Under the pieces are notes generated by a model. The model had not been told where the DNA came from, searched no databases, and was given only the letters and a program-made list of their open reading frames with translations. This document shows positions 1 to 9,859 of a DNA stretch of 64,000 nt, piece by piece. The stretch is taken from NCBI GenBank assembly GCA_023105745.1, contig JALGQZ010000001.1:58733437-58797436 (forward strand). The letters run 5' to 3'. The position numbers were made by a program, and so were the translations under genes. The first letter of the stretch is position 1. Every line of letters starts with the position of its first letter. This DNA comes from Austropuccinia psidii. Taxonomy: Eukaryota; Basidiomycota; Pucciniomycetes; Pucciniales; Sphaerophragmiaceae.

Positions 1-151
1 CACTATTGCAAAATGGTAAAGCCCTTTTATTTCACCTATAAACCATTATTTTCAATAAATTCTTTTATTTTATTACTTTATTTCCGTGTCACAGTCAAAG
101 TTAAAGCTGTAACTAGCCTAATTACTTCTTCTACATAGACTCATCCTGACA
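1..151 (+). repeat. 3' end of the 5' LTR of gypsy-1a (family A)
   Basis: The bases match 8259-8405 of the downstream LTR with few differences and end in the same CATCCTGACA. An AATAAA polyadenylation-type hexamer lies at 54-59, as at 8308-8313 in the 3' LTR. U3 and the promoter are off the left edge. Confidence 0.92.
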
Positions 152-154
152 TTT

Positions 155-170
155 TGGGGGCCTGGCCATG
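155..170 (+). other. candidate primer-binding site of gypsy-1a
   Basis: Starting three bases after the LTR end is TGGGGGCCTGGCCATG. A TGG start is expected for a site that pairs with a tRNA 3' CCA. The TGGGGG start resembles tRNA-Pro primed sites, but I cannot name the tRNA. The TTTTGGGG core recurs just inside the LTRs of both gypsy-2 elements (28781 and, reversed, 62102), which supports function. Confidence 0.5.
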
Positions 171-196
171 TTTTAAATCTTTTTTGGACCTTATAA

Positions 197-754
197 GTAA
201 GTCTTTTCTCTTTTTATGACTTATTAACAAGTGTTCTATCCTTTTTTAGGCGTAATTTCTCTATAAAAATATATATTTTATATATTTTATATATTTTTAT
301 CCTTTTTTTTATGTATACTCATATTATAAGAGTATTATTCACGTGGTTAATACCCACTGGAAATAACTATTTTTGGCGTGTTTTTTATATAAAAACACAT
401 AAGCCATTAATAAGTCCTGTATTCTTGACTGAATAAGGACACCTCTGACTGAAAAACCATCAGTTGAGGCGTGGTTAAGTGTACTGTTAACTCAATAAAC
501 ACTTATACAAAACCACTTGTACAGAATACACTTGAAAACCACAAGTGTATCTGTGGGATACTGGCACACAAACAGTGTGACAGGGTACCAAAAGCTGTAA
601 TTCTGACGTGGAATTGTTGATTCAATTACACTGTCATTATACAGGGCACATTGTAGTAACATACAAGCCCAAAGGCCAATCTTAGACGTGCAAAACCAGC
701 ATTTTTGAGAAGTCTTAACTGACATAAGCCCTCTTTTTCCTACCTTGATTTCAG
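197..754 (+). other. leader intron of gypsy-1a (predicted, 558 bp)
   Basis: The donor is GTAAGT at 197-202. The acceptor is TTTCAG ending at 754, with CTTAAC and CTGAC branch-type motifs near 714-723. The minus-strand copy has GTGAGT at the same place and TATTCAG at the other end, giving 565 bp. The exon on the 3' side is open from 755 but has no ATG. Joining the final A at 196 to TG at 755 makes ATG in frame. Transcript data are needed to prove use. Confidence 0.65.
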
Positions 755-1823
755 TGGAAGAAAATTACATCCCACTTGAGACCCAGTCACAGGCCAACAC
801 ACCAGTGACACCCTCAGAACCAGAGGGCAGCAAGGGCAAAGGAAAGAGGCACAGTGAAGGTCTCATCACAGCCAAGAAGTGGACTCCAATAGCCACTCAG
901 AGGAGTAGAAAACCACGAAACCCTGCTTCAATACAAGGTAAACCAACCTTAACCACTTGTACAGGGAAGATTACAATTATTAACCCAGTTGTAACCTCCA
1001 AAGGCAAACTGCCCAAATCAGCAGATAACAAATTTGTACAAGGCACAGTCAAAGGTAAATACCCAAGGAACATAAAGTTTTTGACTGCTTGCAAACACTG
1101 ATATGTCCCCTGCTCACCTCAGAGACCTTGGCTTCCAAAGGAACCAGCCAGAGGACAGAGAAGGATTGTCCAGAACCAGAAGACCTGAAAGAGGACACAT
1201 TGGACACAGTGGTGGATGGCAAAACAATGAGGGATATAATATCAACCTTGCCATTCACACTCCAATTCAACAGAAACCTCAAACCAGAGGACCGGAAGGA
1301 TATAGATGAAGTTCTTCAGATCCACCAACTCCTCAAAGATTTGTTTCAATGGAGCATGGACAACAAGAGGTTCAACCTAGCAACTCACCGGGCAGAACTG
1401 GGATCAAGTTGCCAGAAGATCTGTCTCAAAGAGATATACTTCAAAAACCTTATGGAAATCACCAAGGGTTGGAATCCTACCGGGCAGCACAGACTCCTGG
1501 AGGCAAGGGCACAGATGATAAGGGAGAATCAAGCCACTATCCTAGCTATAGAAGAACAGTTGACCCAGACAGGGCCTACTCAGATTCCTTCAGGTTCACA
1601 AGGAGCAGGCCAAATCAGCTCTCCAGTGGCTTCACACCATTCAGAAACCAGCAGATCAGTGACGAAGAGTCACCATTCTTCACAATTCCAGGAGGTTTCC
1701 AGGAGAAGACAAGGAAACAAGGGCAAGAACAAATCCTCCTTCAACCAGAGGAGGAAAGAGTCAGACCCCATGATCCAGAAGCTGTTATATTTGGTAAAAG
1801 AAGTACACAAGAACCAGAAGTAG
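755..1823 (+). CDS. ORF-X, spliced accessory protein of gypsy-1a (333 aa predicted)
   Basis: Exons are the A at 196, 755-1054 and 1123-1823; the sum is 1002 nt, an intact frame. No ATG occurs in the 755-1054 exon, so the start would be created by the leader splice. The first 100 residues are polar and Lys/Ser/Thr-rich. The second exon begins ETLASKG and has a middle part with charged helical stretches (DLFQWSMDNKRFNL, IRENQ). A basic Arg/Lys-rich tract (SRRRQGNKGKNK) lies near the C-terminus, which ends HKNQK. I recognise no catalytic domain. Exon 2 overlaps Gag in a different frame. The basic tract could bind nucleic acid or act as a nuclear signal; that is inference. The minus-strand copy has the same exon lengths with a single stop. 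Confidence 0.6.
1055..1122 (+). other. 68-bp intron that contains the Gag-Pol start codon
   Basis: The donor is G|GTAAAT at 1055, the branch-type motif CACTGAT at 1096-1102, and the acceptor CACCTCAG ends at 1122. The Gag ATG is at 1103-1105, between branch point and acceptor. Splicing joins the 755-1054 frame to the 1123-1823 frame through a GAG codon. The minus copy keeps donor, branch motif, ATG and acceptor, with an identical 68-bp length (54269-54202). Confidence 0.7.
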
Positions 1824-3150
1824 CTGTAAACCACTCTAGAATCAGTAGTCCTAGTAATAGAAAAATTACCTCCACTCAGACTGAACATAAAATTGTCACA
1901 TCTGAGAGTAACATCAACAGTGATGCACTGTGGTTACAAATGTCCCTATATGGTGAGCAATCTGCAAAACAGTTTTCAGAACTTGAAGCAAGCCATGAGA
2001 GGTTGAAGAAATTGACAGCCTCCATGGATAAAATAATTAAAAATCTTCAAGAAGGCCATGCTGAATTGCGCGAATCCTCTGAAGAAACCAACAAGAGACT
2101 GAATCTAGTCTTTGAAGAACAACACCACACCAAAAGGGACAGGGATTGTCTGGACCAAGACATAAACAAATTGTTTAATGTCTACCATAACTTGAAGCCC
2201 CAACCACAAGGCCAAGTTATGGAAAATCCATATCTACCAGAGGACATCAAACCATATGCCATGTTGATGAATAAAGCAAGATCTCCATCACAATACCAGG
2301 ATGGAGATGGCATGTCTTATTCAGAGAAGGAAGCCTTGAAACAGCTTCCTGAGGCCTCAAGCTGGCCCAAATTCTCTGGAACAGGAGAATATGATCATAT
2401 GGAACTCATAGATTATATTGATGGACTCTTCATTGATGTACCTAGCATACCAGATTACTGGATTACTGCTAGATTGAATACAGATTTAAAGGTCATGCTA
2501 GTATATGGTACACAGAAATGAAAGAAATCCATGGAAGAAGAAACTGGCCATGGTGGAAAAGTCAAATAATCCAAAATTACAGTAATGGAACTTGGATATG
2601 GCAAAAGACCATGTCATTTGACAATGACAAATACTCTGTGGACAAATATCCATATGAGTGGTGTCTTAGACAGTCTAAAAGACTTAAAGCCATTGATCCT
2701 CAGATGAACATCCAAATGAGGAATCACAAACTTCTGACACAGCTGCCAGGAGAACTAGAGCATGCAGTAAAATGCAGATGCAACCAAAATTTCACTCTAG
2801 ATGAAATTGCTAATACCTTACAAGACATAAGCAAAAGAACTAATATAGGAAAATTCACCCCATATAAAAGCAGTGGTTTCAGGGAGAAAAAACCTTTCAG
2901 GGTAGAGTTTAAAGACAAAACCAAAGAAAGAGTTGCAGAAGTGGCAAAGAAGAAAAATTCTTGTCACAATTGTGGTTCAACAGACCACTATGCCAACAAC
3001 TGCCCAAAGGCAAAGAAAAAAGTCTATGCCATTGAGAAAGTCCCAGAGGAGGAATCCCCAACAGTGGATTCCGAATTGGACTCTATGGGTGATGCCATCA
3101 GAAAACTATATGATGATGACCAATACCCAAAGGAAGAATTTCTAGTAGAA
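1103..3150 (+). pseudogene. Gag of gypsy-1a, broken
   Basis: The start is ATG at 1103 (MSPAHLRDLGF), inside the 68-bp intron, so Gag needs unspliced RNA. The N-terminal part (1103-1823) is polar, low in hydrophobics and overlaps ORF-X. A charged, coiled-coil-like stretch follows at about 1960-2200. The capsid-like region is at about 2330-2820 (GTGEYDHMELIDYIDGLF, then a Trp-rich NWPWWKSQI). A CCHC zinc knuckle, CHNCGSTDHYANNC, lies at 2961-3003. Lesions: nonsense at 1307-1309 and a one-base loss near 2490 that shifts frame 2 to frame 1. The protein would coat genomic RNA in the cytoplasmic particle. Confidence 0.88.
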
Positions 3151-3882
3151 TACCAAGAGGAAACCCCACTAGAAATTCAGGACATACAGTTGGAAGCAGG
3201 CATGCCACAGGATACTGCCAATAAAGACTTGTGCAAACACACACAAGATGCACAAACATTCCTGGTTAAACCAACCAAAGGGATGGCATATATACATGGA
3301 ACAGCCACTAAAATGACTGTCTTCATTGACAATGCTCAACATCCATTGCTCATTGATAGTGGGGCACACTGCTCCATAGTGGCCAGAAATTATCTGGATA
3401 ACCACTTCCCAAATTGGGAAAAACAGCTCTTGCCCACCAAGGCAAAGAACTTTAAAAGTGCCTCAGGAAAGATGACTTCCATTGGTACAATTATCAAAGA
3501 TATAATTATACCCCAAAGGATGGGTAATATCAGACTCAACCCAGAGTTTGTAGTTCTTGATGATGCCCAGATCCAAGGGTTCCTACTGGGAACAGACTAC
3601 CAGAGGATGCATGGCATAGATATTTGCAACAGTAAAAATAGGTACATTACCATTGGTACCAATGAGGAAAAGAAATATTAACTTTATATATACCAGATAT
3701 CTTCTCAAGATCCACTTGCAGAACTTCTTCATGAATTCAGGGAGGGAATTCTTAGCACTACCCTCACCAGTAAACAAAAACTAAGCTTACTGAAGAGGCT
3801 GAGAAAGAACAGACCGGCATTTGCCATTGGTGAAGAACCATTAGGCAAGATCAAAGGCCATGATAAAGAAATAGATCTGGAT
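3151..3882 (+). pseudogene. protease region of gypsy-1a Pol
   Basis: The frame is continuous with Gag after 2518. The aspartic protease active-site motif LLIDSGAHCSIV has its Asp codon at 3355-3357, and a hydrophobic GFLLGTDYQ segment lies about 75 residues downstream. The enzyme would cleave the Gag-Pol polyprotein in particles. A TAA at 3679-3681, where the minus copy reads Ser, terminates translation before RT. I see no separate Gag stop or frameshift signal between Gag and Pol, so a single polyprotein is likely in the ancestor. Confidence 0.86.
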
Positions 3883-5190
3883 GTGGAAAGACCTTATCCA
3901 CCCATGCTTAGGAGACCTCCTTATCCATCAAGCCTGGAAACCAGGAAAGAAATTGAAAAACATATCAATGAACTCTTGTACATTGATTTCATCAGGAAGA
4001 TTGGACATAATGAAATAGTGGAAATAACCACTGCTGTCCTAATCACCTGGCATGATGGCAAGTCTAGACTGTGTGGAGATTTCAGAGCTCTGAATAACTA
4101 CACTAAAGCAGACAGGTACCCTATACCCAGGATACTGCATGCCTTGGATAAACATGCAAAAGCCAAATACATAAAAAAGATGGACTGTATGAAAGGTTTC
4201 CACCAGAATGGATTTAAACCAAACTCCATGAAATTACTCAGAATAATATGCCATATGGGCATACATGAGTACACCAGGATGCCATTTGGCATCAAAAATG
4301 CACCAGCCCACTTCCAAAGGATGATGGACCCAATATTTCAAGAAGAAATATTGGAAGGCTGGATGGTGGTATATATTGATGATATCGTTATACTCAGAGA
4401 CATGGGAAGACCATGTACATTACATAGACAGAGTGCTAAGCAAATGAACACCCATCAATCTGAAAATTTCACTGAAAAAGTGTAATTTTGGCCAACAAGA
4501 GCTACTGGCTCTAGGACATAAACTCTCAGGTCTCAGTCTGGAAATTGACCAGAATAAAGTAGCAGCAGTACTGCAAAATCCAGTACCAAAGAGCATCAAA
4601 GAGATGCAATCTTTCCTTGCGTTTTCTAGCTACTATAGAAACCACATCAAGAATTTTGCCCACATAACTAGTAGTTTATACAAGTTGTGTTCAAAAGATG
4701 TAGTTTTTGAAATCACCAAGGAAAGGAGAGATGCATATGAGAAGATTAAATATGAACTCACAACTTCACCTGTGCTCATCTTACCTGACTTTGAACTACC
4801 ATTCAAGTTCTACATAGATGCAGCATGTAGTCAAGGCCTAGGAGAAGCCCTTCACCAAAGACAAATTGTGGATGGTGAACCAAGAGAGGGAGTAATATGT
4901 TACAGCTCTAGGCAACTGAAAGATTCAGAGGCCAGGTATGGGGCCACCCAGACTGAATGTCTATACTTAGTCTAGGCTTTGGAGAAACTCCATTATTATC
5001 TGGAGGGTGCAGTTTTTGAAGTCTACACAGATTGCACAGCCTTGAGGTCTTTACTGAACATGGAGACTAAAAATAGACACATGCTGAGATGGCAAATAGC
5101 CATCCAGGAGTATAGAGGGAACATGACCATCATATACAAAGAAGGTAAAAGTCATAACAATGCAGATGGCCTTAGCAGATGGCCACTGGA
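3883..5190 (+). pseudogene. reverse transcriptase and RNase H of gypsy-1a
   Basis: Typical Ty3/gypsy RT blocks are present: RPPYP entry, CGDFRALNNYTKADRYPIPR, RMPFGIKNAPAHFQR, and the catalytic YIDD at 4372-4383. RNase H shows YIDAACSQGLG (Asp codon 4817-4819), YTDCTA and NADGLSRWP. Lesions: a two-base loss just after YIDD (about 4388-4391) moves the frame, with nonsense codons at 4445-4447 and 4973-4975 (the latter replaces Trp in VWALEK). The enzyme would copy element RNA into DNA in the particle. The active-site residues survive although the frame does not. Confidence 0.9.
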
Positions 5191-6475
5191 TAATGTCAAG
5201 AGCAATCCAGCTTATGACCCTGCAGTTGCAGCCAAGATCCCTATCCATTTCATGGAAATAGAGAGGAGGAAGAACTTCAGATTTTCTGAATGGGAACCAG
5301 AAAGTGGTACCCTTGACAGTGGAAAAACTGATTCAGAGGGAGCAGAAACTTTCATATTGGAAATAAGTTCCTCAGAGCTGCACAATACGTTTTTCAGTGC
5401 AGTACTAAAGTCTTATGCCAAACACAAACAGTGTGGCATATTACTACAACTCCTTCAACAAAAATACAGGAGTCCAGAACTGGAATTCCAGCTGGAAGAA
5501 CCCTGGTTAAGGGCCTATAAGGATAACAAGTTCTTCCTTATAGATGGCCTGCTCTACCACAGAGAAAAACACACAAGTGCACTCACAGTGGTAGACAGGT
5601 ACCACATCTCTCCAATCCTGCAGGAATGCCATGACTGCCCCTATAGGGGACACATGAGTGAGGATAGGACCAAGGAGAGGGTAACAAGCACAGCTTGGTG
5701 GCCCAAGTGGGAACAAGAGTTGAGTGAATACATCAACACTTGTGAAAGATGCCAAAAGGCAAATAGGAAACATGGGAACAAGTATGGGTTACTTCAACAT
5801 ATAGAAGAACCCAAACACCCATGGGAAACCATCAACATGGACTGGGTTACAGGACTTGTCCCAGGAGGCAAGGAAAGCTACAATGCCTGCTTGATCATAG
5901 TTGATAGGTTCAGCAAGAGCATGAGGTGTCTACCATGCCACAAAGAAGACACATCAATGAATACTGCTCTTTTATTTTGGAATAACATCATATCTACCTG
6001 TGGAGTCCCTAAGATCATCATTAGTGATAAGGAACCAAAATTCACATCTGAGTTTTGGACAAACTTGTATGACCTACTTGGCACCAAGCTTTCTTTTTCC
6101 ACAGCTTACCATCCACAAACAGATGGCCTAACTGAGAGGATGATTCAAAAAATGGAGGAAATCCTTAGAAGGTTCTGTGCCTATGGCATGGAATATAAAG
6201 ACCATGAGGGATATACTCATGACTGGGTTACCCTTCTACCAGCTTTCCAACTGGCTTTCAATACAAGTCAGCACTCTACCACAGGAAAAACACCTGCACT
6301 GGTGGAGAAAGGGTGGAATCCCTTGTTACCTGTGGATCACTTGAAGAAGAATCTTCTAACCATCCACCCCACAGCCAAAGAATTCCATGATATGTGGAAG
6401 AGAGCTTGTGATACAGCTGCTAAATGAATAGCTGAGGCAACAGATTATGATAAGCAGAGGTGGGACAAGTCACAC
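5191..6475 (+). pseudogene. integrase of gypsy-1a
   Basis: An HHCC zinc-binding domain lies at about 5626-5760 ([14 protein letters not shown] to CERCQKAN). The catalytic triad is visible: Asp 5840 (NMDWVTG), Asp 6026 (ISDKEPKF) and Glu 6134 (DGLTERM), with a D-35-E spacing. The frame is open to a TGA at 6425-6427 that replaces Cys in the minus copy. The protein would insert the cDNA into chromatin. Of all domains in this copy it is the least damaged: one long open stretch from 4979 to 6427 also covers RNase H. Confidence 0.9.
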
Positions 6476-6954
6476 ATGGAACCTGATTTTAAGGAAGGGG
6501 ACCAGGTGTTAGTTTCTACCCTAAACTTCAGCAATCTTAAAGGACCCAAGAAGATGAGAGACTCATTTTTAGTGCCCTTCACTATCATTAAGTTGGTAGG
6601 CAAGAATGCAGTGGAAGTCAAGCTCACAGAGGAGTTTTCCAGGAAACACCCAGTCTTTCCAGTGAGTTTGGTCAAGCCATACTTCCAAACAGAAGAGGGT
6701 AAATTCCCCTCCAGGAAGAAGAACCTCACCCACCAGAAATAGTGGAAGTAGAGGACTCCCCAGGACCTGTGAGTAAATTCATCAGGGCCAGGAAGATCAG
6801 ACTTAATGGGAAGGATCAAAGACCATATTTAGTCAGATTCAAGAACCAAGCAGCTGATAAAGACAAATGGTTAGCAGAAGATGCCATACCAGATGGGAAC
6901 CTTCATTTAAGACACTTCAGGGCCTCTAGGAGGACTGAACAGTCTCATCAATGA
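6476..6954 (+). pseudogene. integrase C-terminal GPF-like and chromodomain-like tail of gypsy-1a
   Basis: The segment FKEGDQVLVSTLNF to HPVFPVSLVKPY is the GPY/F-type module that follows the integrase core. A one-base loss near 6731 shifts frame. The remainder (6742-6954) reads ARKIRLNGKDQRPYLVRFKN to WLAEDAIPDGNLHLRHF, a short chromodomain-like fold: aromatic strand, acidic Trp segment, C-terminal helix. Such domains direct integration to modified histones. The match is remote and made by eye. Confidence 0.75.
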
Positions 6955-6965
6955 TGAGCTTTTTT

Positions 6966-6975
6966 GGAGGAAGGG
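6966..6975 (+). other. polypurine tract of gypsy-1a
   Basis: GGAGGAAGGG lies two bases before the 3' LTR start. The minus copy has AGAGGGAGGG at the matching place. This is the plus-strand primer during reverse transcription. Confidence 0.8.
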
Positions 6976-7846
6976 TATATAAGCCTGTGACTCAAAACCA
7001 GAGCACAAGCATGACAACCAAAATACCATAAACCAATGGTATAGCCAAGATACCACCAAAACATGGAGCTGAGCCAAACCAGCTCAAAAGGTATCAAACA
7101 AAAGAGGAAACCCACTTCTTTTTGAAAATATAAGTCCCATCACCATAGGACAAAGAATAACAAAGTTATTCCTGCTCAAAGTTATTTCTGAGCATGAAAC
7201 CTTAATTTTCACCTCTCATCTAAAATCTAGAAGGAGAGGCTTAACCCCATCAAATGGTTATTCAAAATGAAGCTCTAAGCCAGGGCTATCCAATGGTACT
7301 AGCCAAACTGAGCTAGCACCAGTAGTACTTGAGTTATGGACAAATTCAGGCCAAATAAGGTTGAACAAAACATTCACCTCACATTTAACATTTTCAGTTT
7401 TAGCATGAGATACCTAAAGTGGGATATTTTTGGAAAGAGAACAATCAGGCCTATCTGATGGTGTCATCCCTTTCCCCATAGCGCAACTAGTACAAAGGTT
7501 ATGGGGCAAATAAGGTCAATACAGCTTTTTGCCTAAATCACGCAAATGTACAAAAGTCTTGTACATGAGATAACTTTACCATATTTCATGATACCTGTAT
7601 CAAATGAGGTACCATTGTGTATAGCACATACAGGGCTACAAACTGGACCAAGTTTTAGGTTGATATTACAAGAATTGACAAAGGTATGGCTGCTTTAAGG
7701 TCAGATTCCCACCTGCTGTCATATACAGCCTTACCATGGGATAATGTCCCATAATCATGAATATGAGGTGTCAAATAGACAAAGGAGCTTGTTTTTACTT
7801 CAATACCTCATATGCCAGTCAATAATGGGGTCCCTCACAGCATTCT

Positions 7847-7863
7847 ACGCATCATACACGTCA
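7847..7863 (+). promoter_or_regulatory. paired TGACG-type sites in the A LTR
   Basis: On the minus strand this reads TGACGTGTATGATGCGT, two TGAYG half-sites 9 bp apart, like CREB/ATF bZIP sites. It recurs at 47546-47561 with both CpGs intact, and in altered form near 34890, 46815 and 55690. CpG is otherwise rare here. It is about 200 bp upstream of a TATA-like box, fitting a U3 control element. Function is inferred. Confidence 0.45.
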
Positions 7864-8059
7864 GAATCAGGCTGTGAGGTCCCCAGATGAGAATTTTCAC
7901 CCTGTATTGGTGAAATCTGCCCAGATGTGGTTTCAAAACCACAGCTGAGCCCAATAAAGGCTAATACTGGTCTTTGCTAACCACAAGCCTGTCTCAGAGA
8001 GTGAAAAATCTTCATTCTTCTACGTGGAAAGGTCTAGCACCCTTTCCACCCCATTTCAG

Positions 8060-8068
8060 GATAAAAAG
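8060..8068 (+). promoter_or_regulatory. TATA-like box of the A LTR
   Basis: GATAAAAAG followed by GAGGC recurs with small changes at about 35090 and 47035 and, on the minus strand, at about 47370 and 55480. It lies some 240 bp before the AATAAA at 8308, so R would begin shortly after it. Confidence 0.5.
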
Positions 8069-8307
8069 GAGGCTTTTCACAGCCAAAATGGCTTTCCTCA
8101 TCCTGCTCTTGAATTCCTACGTAGTACAACTGTCAAAAACAGCTATACTCTTGGATAATAGCCAGGTATACTCTTAATTTAGAAGTATTGTAGTCTTTAT
8201 TAGTGTAATCCAACAGGTAAAGCTGCACCCAGGGCTTTCAACAGCACTCACCACCACTATTGCAAAATAGTAAAGCCCTTTTATTTCACCTATAAGCCAT
8301 TATTATC

Positions 8308-8313
8308 AATAAA
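8308..8313 (+). terminator. polyadenylation signal of the A LTR
   Basis: AATAAA is embedded in a T-rich stretch about 90 bp from the LTR end, and is conserved at 54-59 in the 5' LTR. Confidence 0.5.
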
Positions 8314-8405
8314 TTCTTTTATTTTATTACTTTATTTCCATTTCACAGTCAAACTTAAACTTTTAACTAGCCTAATTACTTCTTCTACATAGACTCATCC
8401 TGACA

Positions 8406-9438
8406 TGGGGGGAGGCTGCAGCTACAGCTTCTTATCTTCTAAATCAAAATTCCTCAGAAAATTTATGGATGAAGACTTCTTTTGAAAAATTTTATAAGAC
8501 AAAACCAAAGTATACCAATCTACATTGGTTTGGATGTCAGGTATACATCAACATCAACAGGAAGAAAATAAAATCAAAACTTGGCCCCAGGGTGCAGCAG
8601 GACATGTTCTTTGGCTACATGGAAGATCACAACAATTCCAAAGTTTTTAATATTGAGATAGGTCAGCTTCAGATTACCCATGACTGCATCACCCTAGATG
8701 ATTAAATTAATAGTCTGGAGGAAGCCAATCTCCCAAGCTTGAATTATCCTGGCAGCTCAGTATCTCCTGTCTACACTCCAGCACCTGTATTTTCTGGTAC
8801 CTCTTCTTTGATCCCCAATTTCTCAACAGCAGACTGATCTGTTACCAGTAGCTTGGGAACCTCCCTTTCAGTTCAAGAGGAGAAGAAACTCAGTGTTTCA
8901 GAAAACTCATTTGAAATACCCTTTTCAGAAGCCAATATTTCTGAGAATTATTTCTCTCTAGATCTAGGGGAACAGCCAGTGGAAGAAGAAATCAACAAGA
9001 AAAAATTATTACTTCCCAAAGGCTGGTTAATGGAAACTATCCCAGATAAAGAACCAAAAAACATCTCCAGCTCTATTGAAATTCGAAAATGTTTTACAAG
9101 AAAAAGGGAATGTAAGAAACCTGTATATCTTGCATAAATGAACTCTAACATTCTGAAAATGTACAAACAAGCAGAAAATCATACCAAGGCCTTGGAATGA
9201 TAGCAGGCAATTAATGACCAAAACATATGCGAGGTGGTGCCAATTGCCCCCTTTGGAAATCTATTAGGCTCCACCTGGGTTTTGAGAGAAAAAGAGAACA
9301 TTATGGGACAAGTAATCTGCTTTAAAGCCCAATTGTGTGTTCAAGGGTATGCTCAGGTTGAGGGGCTGGACTTTAATGAGACCTTTTCTCTGAAAGGAAG
9401 GCTCAAACTTTGGGCTTAGTTCTTTCATACTGTGCTAC
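8406..9438 (+). pseudogene. copia-1, integrase end to RT start (Ty1/copia)
   Basis: The frame starts at the gypsy-1a junction with WGEAAATASYLLNQ, the copia integrase C-terminal motif. It continues FEKFYKTKPKYTNLHWFGCQVY and a Ser/Glu-rich linker. It ends with the start of RT at 9234-9438 (GSTWVLREK, QGYAQVEGLDFNETFS). All parts lie in one frame, interrupted by stops at 8703-8705, near 8835, at 9135-9137 and two near 9197. The coding is then cut at 9439 by an inverted B LTR. An old, dead copy. Confidence 0.87.
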
Positions 9439-9859
9439 TGTCACAGGGGCTCTAGTGAAAAACAAGAGTGGCCTGGCACTCAGGAATCAAGAACTCACTT
9501 TGAGGGCCCCAAAAGAATAAAGAAATAACAATGAATATATTTCTTTAAGGAATAATAAGAGAAAGGAAAAATATGCCAAAGATAAAAGAAAAAGGGAAGC
9601 CAATGGCCAAGATAATAAGAGAAAGTCAAAAGCCAAAGAGCCAACCAAATGAATCCTCAATTCACTGTTTCAACATGCCAGAAATAAGCATGGAATTAGT
9701 AAAGGATATGACCACCAATATCCACTGACAGGAAAAGAAGAAGAGCTGAAAATGATTTACTTAAGATTATCAGTATTTACTTGAACAAAAGCAAAGAAAA
9801 GAAGGATAAAAAAATCCAATATATTAATTAACTGGGGAAAAATTCCCAAGGGAAGAAAA
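9439..9859 (-). repeat. truncated family-B LTR, inverted
   Basis: It begins TGTCACAGGGGCTC, the reverse complement of the B LTR 3' end (compare 27782 and 22857). It shares the B blocks CACTGTTTCAAC, GGATATGACCACCA and TTAATTAACTGGGG in order. Its other half is missing because the family-C LTR joins at 9860. Confidence 0.75.

Larger units (their letters stand above)
1..8405 (+). mobile_element. gypsy-1a, Ty3/gypsy chromodomain LTR retrotransposon (5' LTR cut by window edge)
   Basis: The order seen is LTR end, primer-binding region, spliced leader, ORF-X overlapping Gag, Gag with zinc knuckle, protease, RT, RNase H, integrase, chromodomain-like tail, polypurine tract, 3' LTR. Integrase after RNase H and a chromodomain-like end place it among Ty3/gypsy chromoviruses. 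The 151-base 5' LTR remnant matches the last part of the 3' LTR at 8259-8405. Gag-Pol is inactivated by at least five nonsense codons and three frameshifts, so this copy is dead in cis, although its ORF-X remains open. The 3' end abuts copia integrase coding, so the element was inserted into copia-1; the left flank lies outside the window. Confidence 0.93.
6978..8405 (+). repeat. 3' LTR of gypsy-1a (family A, 1428 bp)
   Basis: The start TATAAGCCTGTGACTC corresponds to TGTCAGCCTGTGACTC in the minus copy, so the terminal TGTCA has decayed here. The end is CATCCTGACA. Five further family-A copies occur in the window: 1-151, 34039-35410, 45937-47047 with 56585-56883, 47048-48441 and 55165-56579. 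TGGGG at 8406-8410 would be one copy of the target duplication. Confidence 0.93.

Noticed and set aside
492..725. 77-codon minus-strand frame in the gypsy-1a leader
   Set aside because: It lies in the predicted leader intron, has no motif and is antisense to the element.
745..1101. Start of the upstream frame at a TTG codon at 745
   Set aside because: Non-ATG start just before a splice acceptor; an ATG made by the leader splice explains both copies better.
1103..6954. Integrated virus
   Set aside because: No envelope gene; domain order and LTR structure are those of fungal Ty3/gypsy retrotransposons.
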